A stretch of DNA of 34,642 bases, from positions 1-34,642 of the forward strand of contig CAZBBA010000040.1 of the NCBI GenBank assembly GCA_964490015.1, given 5' to 3'. This stretch comes from Perlabentimonas sp964490015. GTDB lineage: Bacteria > Bacteroidota > Bacteroidia > Bacteroidales > Tenuifilaceae. This document shows, piece by piece, positions 32,899 through 34,642 of this stretch (its first letter is position 1; every line of letters starts with the position of its first letter). Position numbers and translations under genes: made by a program. The notes beneath the pieces were generated by a model, which worked only from the letters and a program-made list of their open reading frames with translations, made no database searches and was not told the origin of the DNA.

Positions 32899-34642
32899 AT
32901 GAAACTAAAAGATCTAAAAATTGGAACTCGCCTAAACCTTATAATGGGAGGGTTTTTGGTTTTGGCATTTGCCATATTTGGCATTTACGTTAACAGATCG
33001 TTACAAGATCAGATTCTTACATCAACCGATGAAAGAATGATTGAGCAGGTGAATGATCTGGTAGAGGTTATTTCAGTCGAACTTCAAGCAAATCGAGAGA
33101 AGGTTAACCTATCGTTGCACCTAGCAAGTAATTACCTAAAGCGTCAGGGTACTATTGTTGAATCATCCGATGAACTTGTCACCTATAGTGCAAGCAACCA
33201 ATTTACTGGCGCCTCCTCAACAATGAATGTTAATAAGTGGCTCCTTAATGGGCGGCAGATTCAGAATAGCGTTGATATTGTTGATGCCATTAGCGGAATG
33301 GGAGTTGCAACAGCAACCATTTTCCAAAAGGTTCCCCAAGGTTTCCTCAGAATCTCAACCAACGTAAAGGCAAACGATGGTAGCCGGGCTTTAGGTACTT
33401 TTATTCCTTTTGATAGCCCTGTAGCTCAAGCGATTGATCGCGGCCAATCATTTACAGGGCGTGCTTGGGTTGTAAACGATTGGTATTTAACTGCATATGA
33501 GCCTATTGTCATTGGTGGTGAAGTTAAAGGGATGCTTTACGTTGGAATGCCTGAGAAAAATTTAAATCAAATATCAGTATTGTTTAACAAGAAAAAATTC
33601 TTTGATACAGGATACCCATACATAGTGGGTGCCGATGGGAATTTAATTGTTCACCCTACCAGCGTAGGTACAAATATTAGCAATGAGAACTTTTTCAAGT
33701 TTATGCTTAACCACAAATCGGGGCAGGTTATTCGCGACGAGTACATGTGGCAGGGTCAAAATAAGGTTCAATACATTAAGTATTACGAACCCATAGATGC
33801 TTTCGTTACCGTTGGTTTTTACGAGAGCGAAATGAACAAGGTATTAAATAGGACTCGCATTGCAATAATACTGGTAACCTTAGTTTCTGTTGGCTTGGTT
33901 ATCCTCGTTCTTCGCACAATTGTGCAGTCGGTTGTGGTGGCTCTTCGCAAAGGAGTTGAGTTTGCAAAGAAGGTAGCCGATGGCGATTTAACGGCAACGG
34001 TTGACGTTTACCAAAAGGATGAGGTAGGAGAACTTGCCGATTCCCTTAGGAATATGGTAGAGAAATTAAAGGATATTGTGGAGAATATCCAGTCGGGTGC
34101 CGACAGCATTTCTGGTGCTGGTTTCGAGGTAAGCTCAGCCTCACAGCAGCTATCGCAGGGTGCTAGCGAGCAGGCTTCGGCAGCCGAGGAGGTTAGCTCG
34201 TCGATGGAGCAAATGGCAGCCAATATTCAACAGAATACCGACAATGCTCAGCAAACAGAAAAGATTTCGTTAACGGTTTCACAAGGTGTTCAAAAGGTAG
34301 GTGCGGCTTCAAGAGAGAGCCTTGAATCGATTAAAAACATTGCACAAAAGATAGGCATTATCAACGATATCGCCTTCCAAACAAATATACTAGCCCTTAA
34401 TGCCGCCGTTGAAGCGGCGCGCGCAGGTGAGCATGGTAAAGGGTTTGCAGTGGTGGCTGCCGAGGTTCGTAAGTTGGCTGAACGAAGCAAAATTGCCGCC
34501 GATGAGATTGTTTCACTGGCCTCAAAGAGTGTTAATGTTACCGAAGAAGCATCGGAGCTGATGGGCAAACTTGTGCCTGAAATTGAGAAAACTGCCAAGC
34601 TGGTGCAGGAAATTGCAGCGGCAAGCATTGAGCAGAACTCAG
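32899..34642 (+). CDS. Cache-domain methyl-accepting chemotaxis protein, 3' end outside window
   Basis: 581 codons are readable from ATG 32899; no stop is reached. A strong ribosome site AGGAGG (32885-32890) lies 8 bases upstream, unusual in this window. Helix 1 (about 12-31) and helix 2 (about 321-340) enclose an extracytoplasmic Cache_3-Cache_2-type sensor (GTFIPFDSPVAQAIDRGQSF, YVGMPEKNL, IVGADGNLIVHP). HAMP follows (about 341-395), then the signalling coil with the hairpin tip near 495-530 (LNAAVEAARAGEHGKGF, VVAAEVRKLAERS). It therefore passes an external ligand signal to a CheA/CheW array. Placement behind a sigma54 activator gene and repeat-type operator suggests control by that system. 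Confidence 0.93.
   Translation, partial: MKLKDLKIGTRLNLIMGGFLVLAFAIFGIYVNRSLQDQILTSTDERMIEQVNDLVEVISVELQANREKVNLSLHLASNYLKRQGTIVESSDELVTYSASNQFTGASSTMNVNKWLLNGRQIQNSVDIVDAISGMGVATATIFQKVPQGFLRISTNVKANDGSRALGTFIPFDSPVAQAIDRGQSFTGRAWVVNDWYLTAYEPIVIGGEVKGMLYVGMPEKNLNQISVLFNKKKFFDTGYPYIVGADGNLIVHPTSVGTNISNENFFKFMLNHKSGQVIRDEYMWQGQNKVQYIKYYEPIDAFVTVGFYESEMNKVLNRTRIAIILVTLVSVGLVILVLRTIVQSVVVALRKGVEFAKKVADGDLTATVDVYQKDEVGELADSLRNMVEKLKDIVENIQSGADSISGAGFEVSSASQQLSQGASEQASAAEEVSSSMEQMAANIQQNTDNAQQTEKISLTVSQGVQKVGAASRESLESIKNIAQKIGIINDIAFQTNILALNAAVEAARAGEHGKGFAVVAAEVRKLAERSKIAADEIVSLASKSVNVTEEASELMGKLVPEIEKTAKLVQEIAAASIEQNS

Noticed and set aside
1..34642. CRISPR array, tRNA or rRNA genes, insertion sequences, phage genes
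   Set aside because: No regularly spaced repeats, cloverleaf, ribosomal RNA stretch, transposase or phage protein was recognised by eye; a dedicated RNA search was not possible.

Overview
The window is most likely from a member of the Bacteroidota, probably Bacteroidales-like; this is inference. The evidence is: (i) promoter-like sites of the phylum's own form, TTTG or TTG, about 19 bases, then TAnnTTTG, before purS and the DAHP synthase gene; (ii) a DAHP synthase with a C-terminal chorismate mutase, a fusion known from Prevotella; (iii) a TonB receptor with a carboxypeptidase-like N-terminal domain; (iv) PbpC paired with a very large alpha-2-macroglobulin; (v) weak or absent Shine-Dalgarno sites. 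No tRNA, rRNA, CRISPR array, insertion sequence or phage gene was seen.

Layout. 1-6776 (all minus strand): a SiaC-like phosphoprotein cut by the window edge, a DHA2-type MFS exporter, a hydrolase/DUF3795 pair, a DUF4256 gene with a strong terminator, a probable dead lipoprotein gene, and an orphan membrane histidine kinase. 7105-13475 (plus): a PepSY membrane protein and TonB-dependent receptor, likely for iron or heme uptake, then a 1101-residue secreted Asp-box propeller protein ending in a strong terminator. 13612-14516: an AT-rich MNT-HEPN toxin-antitoxin pair inside a cassette-like unit bounded by GTTGGCAACA-type repeats. 14516-17763 (minus): a HExxH lipoprotein, a GAF histidine kinase and a 62-residue Cys-containing protein. 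17955-26134 (minus): alpha-2-macroglobulin with intact CLEQ thioester, preceded by pbpC. 26307-27673: DAHP synthase/chorismate mutase convergent with an isolated purS. 27876-34642 (plus): an ErcA-like iron alcohol dehydrogenase, a triple-PAS histidine kinase, an NtrC-type regulator with GAFTGA, and a Cache-domain chemoreceptor cut by the window end.

The last block is the best candidate for an undescribed system. The first three genes lie within 5 and 3 bases of each other. The chemoreceptor gene is preceded by two exact 14-base repeats and, about 80 bases on, a sigma54-like site, which is the layout expected of a target of the adjacent regulator. The proposed chain is: a non-catalytic (or catalytic) alcohol dehydrogenase senses an alcohol or aldehyde, the PAS kinase and the sigma54 activator relay it, and the cell adjusts a chemoreceptor. 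The families are recognised from sequence; the circuit is inference.
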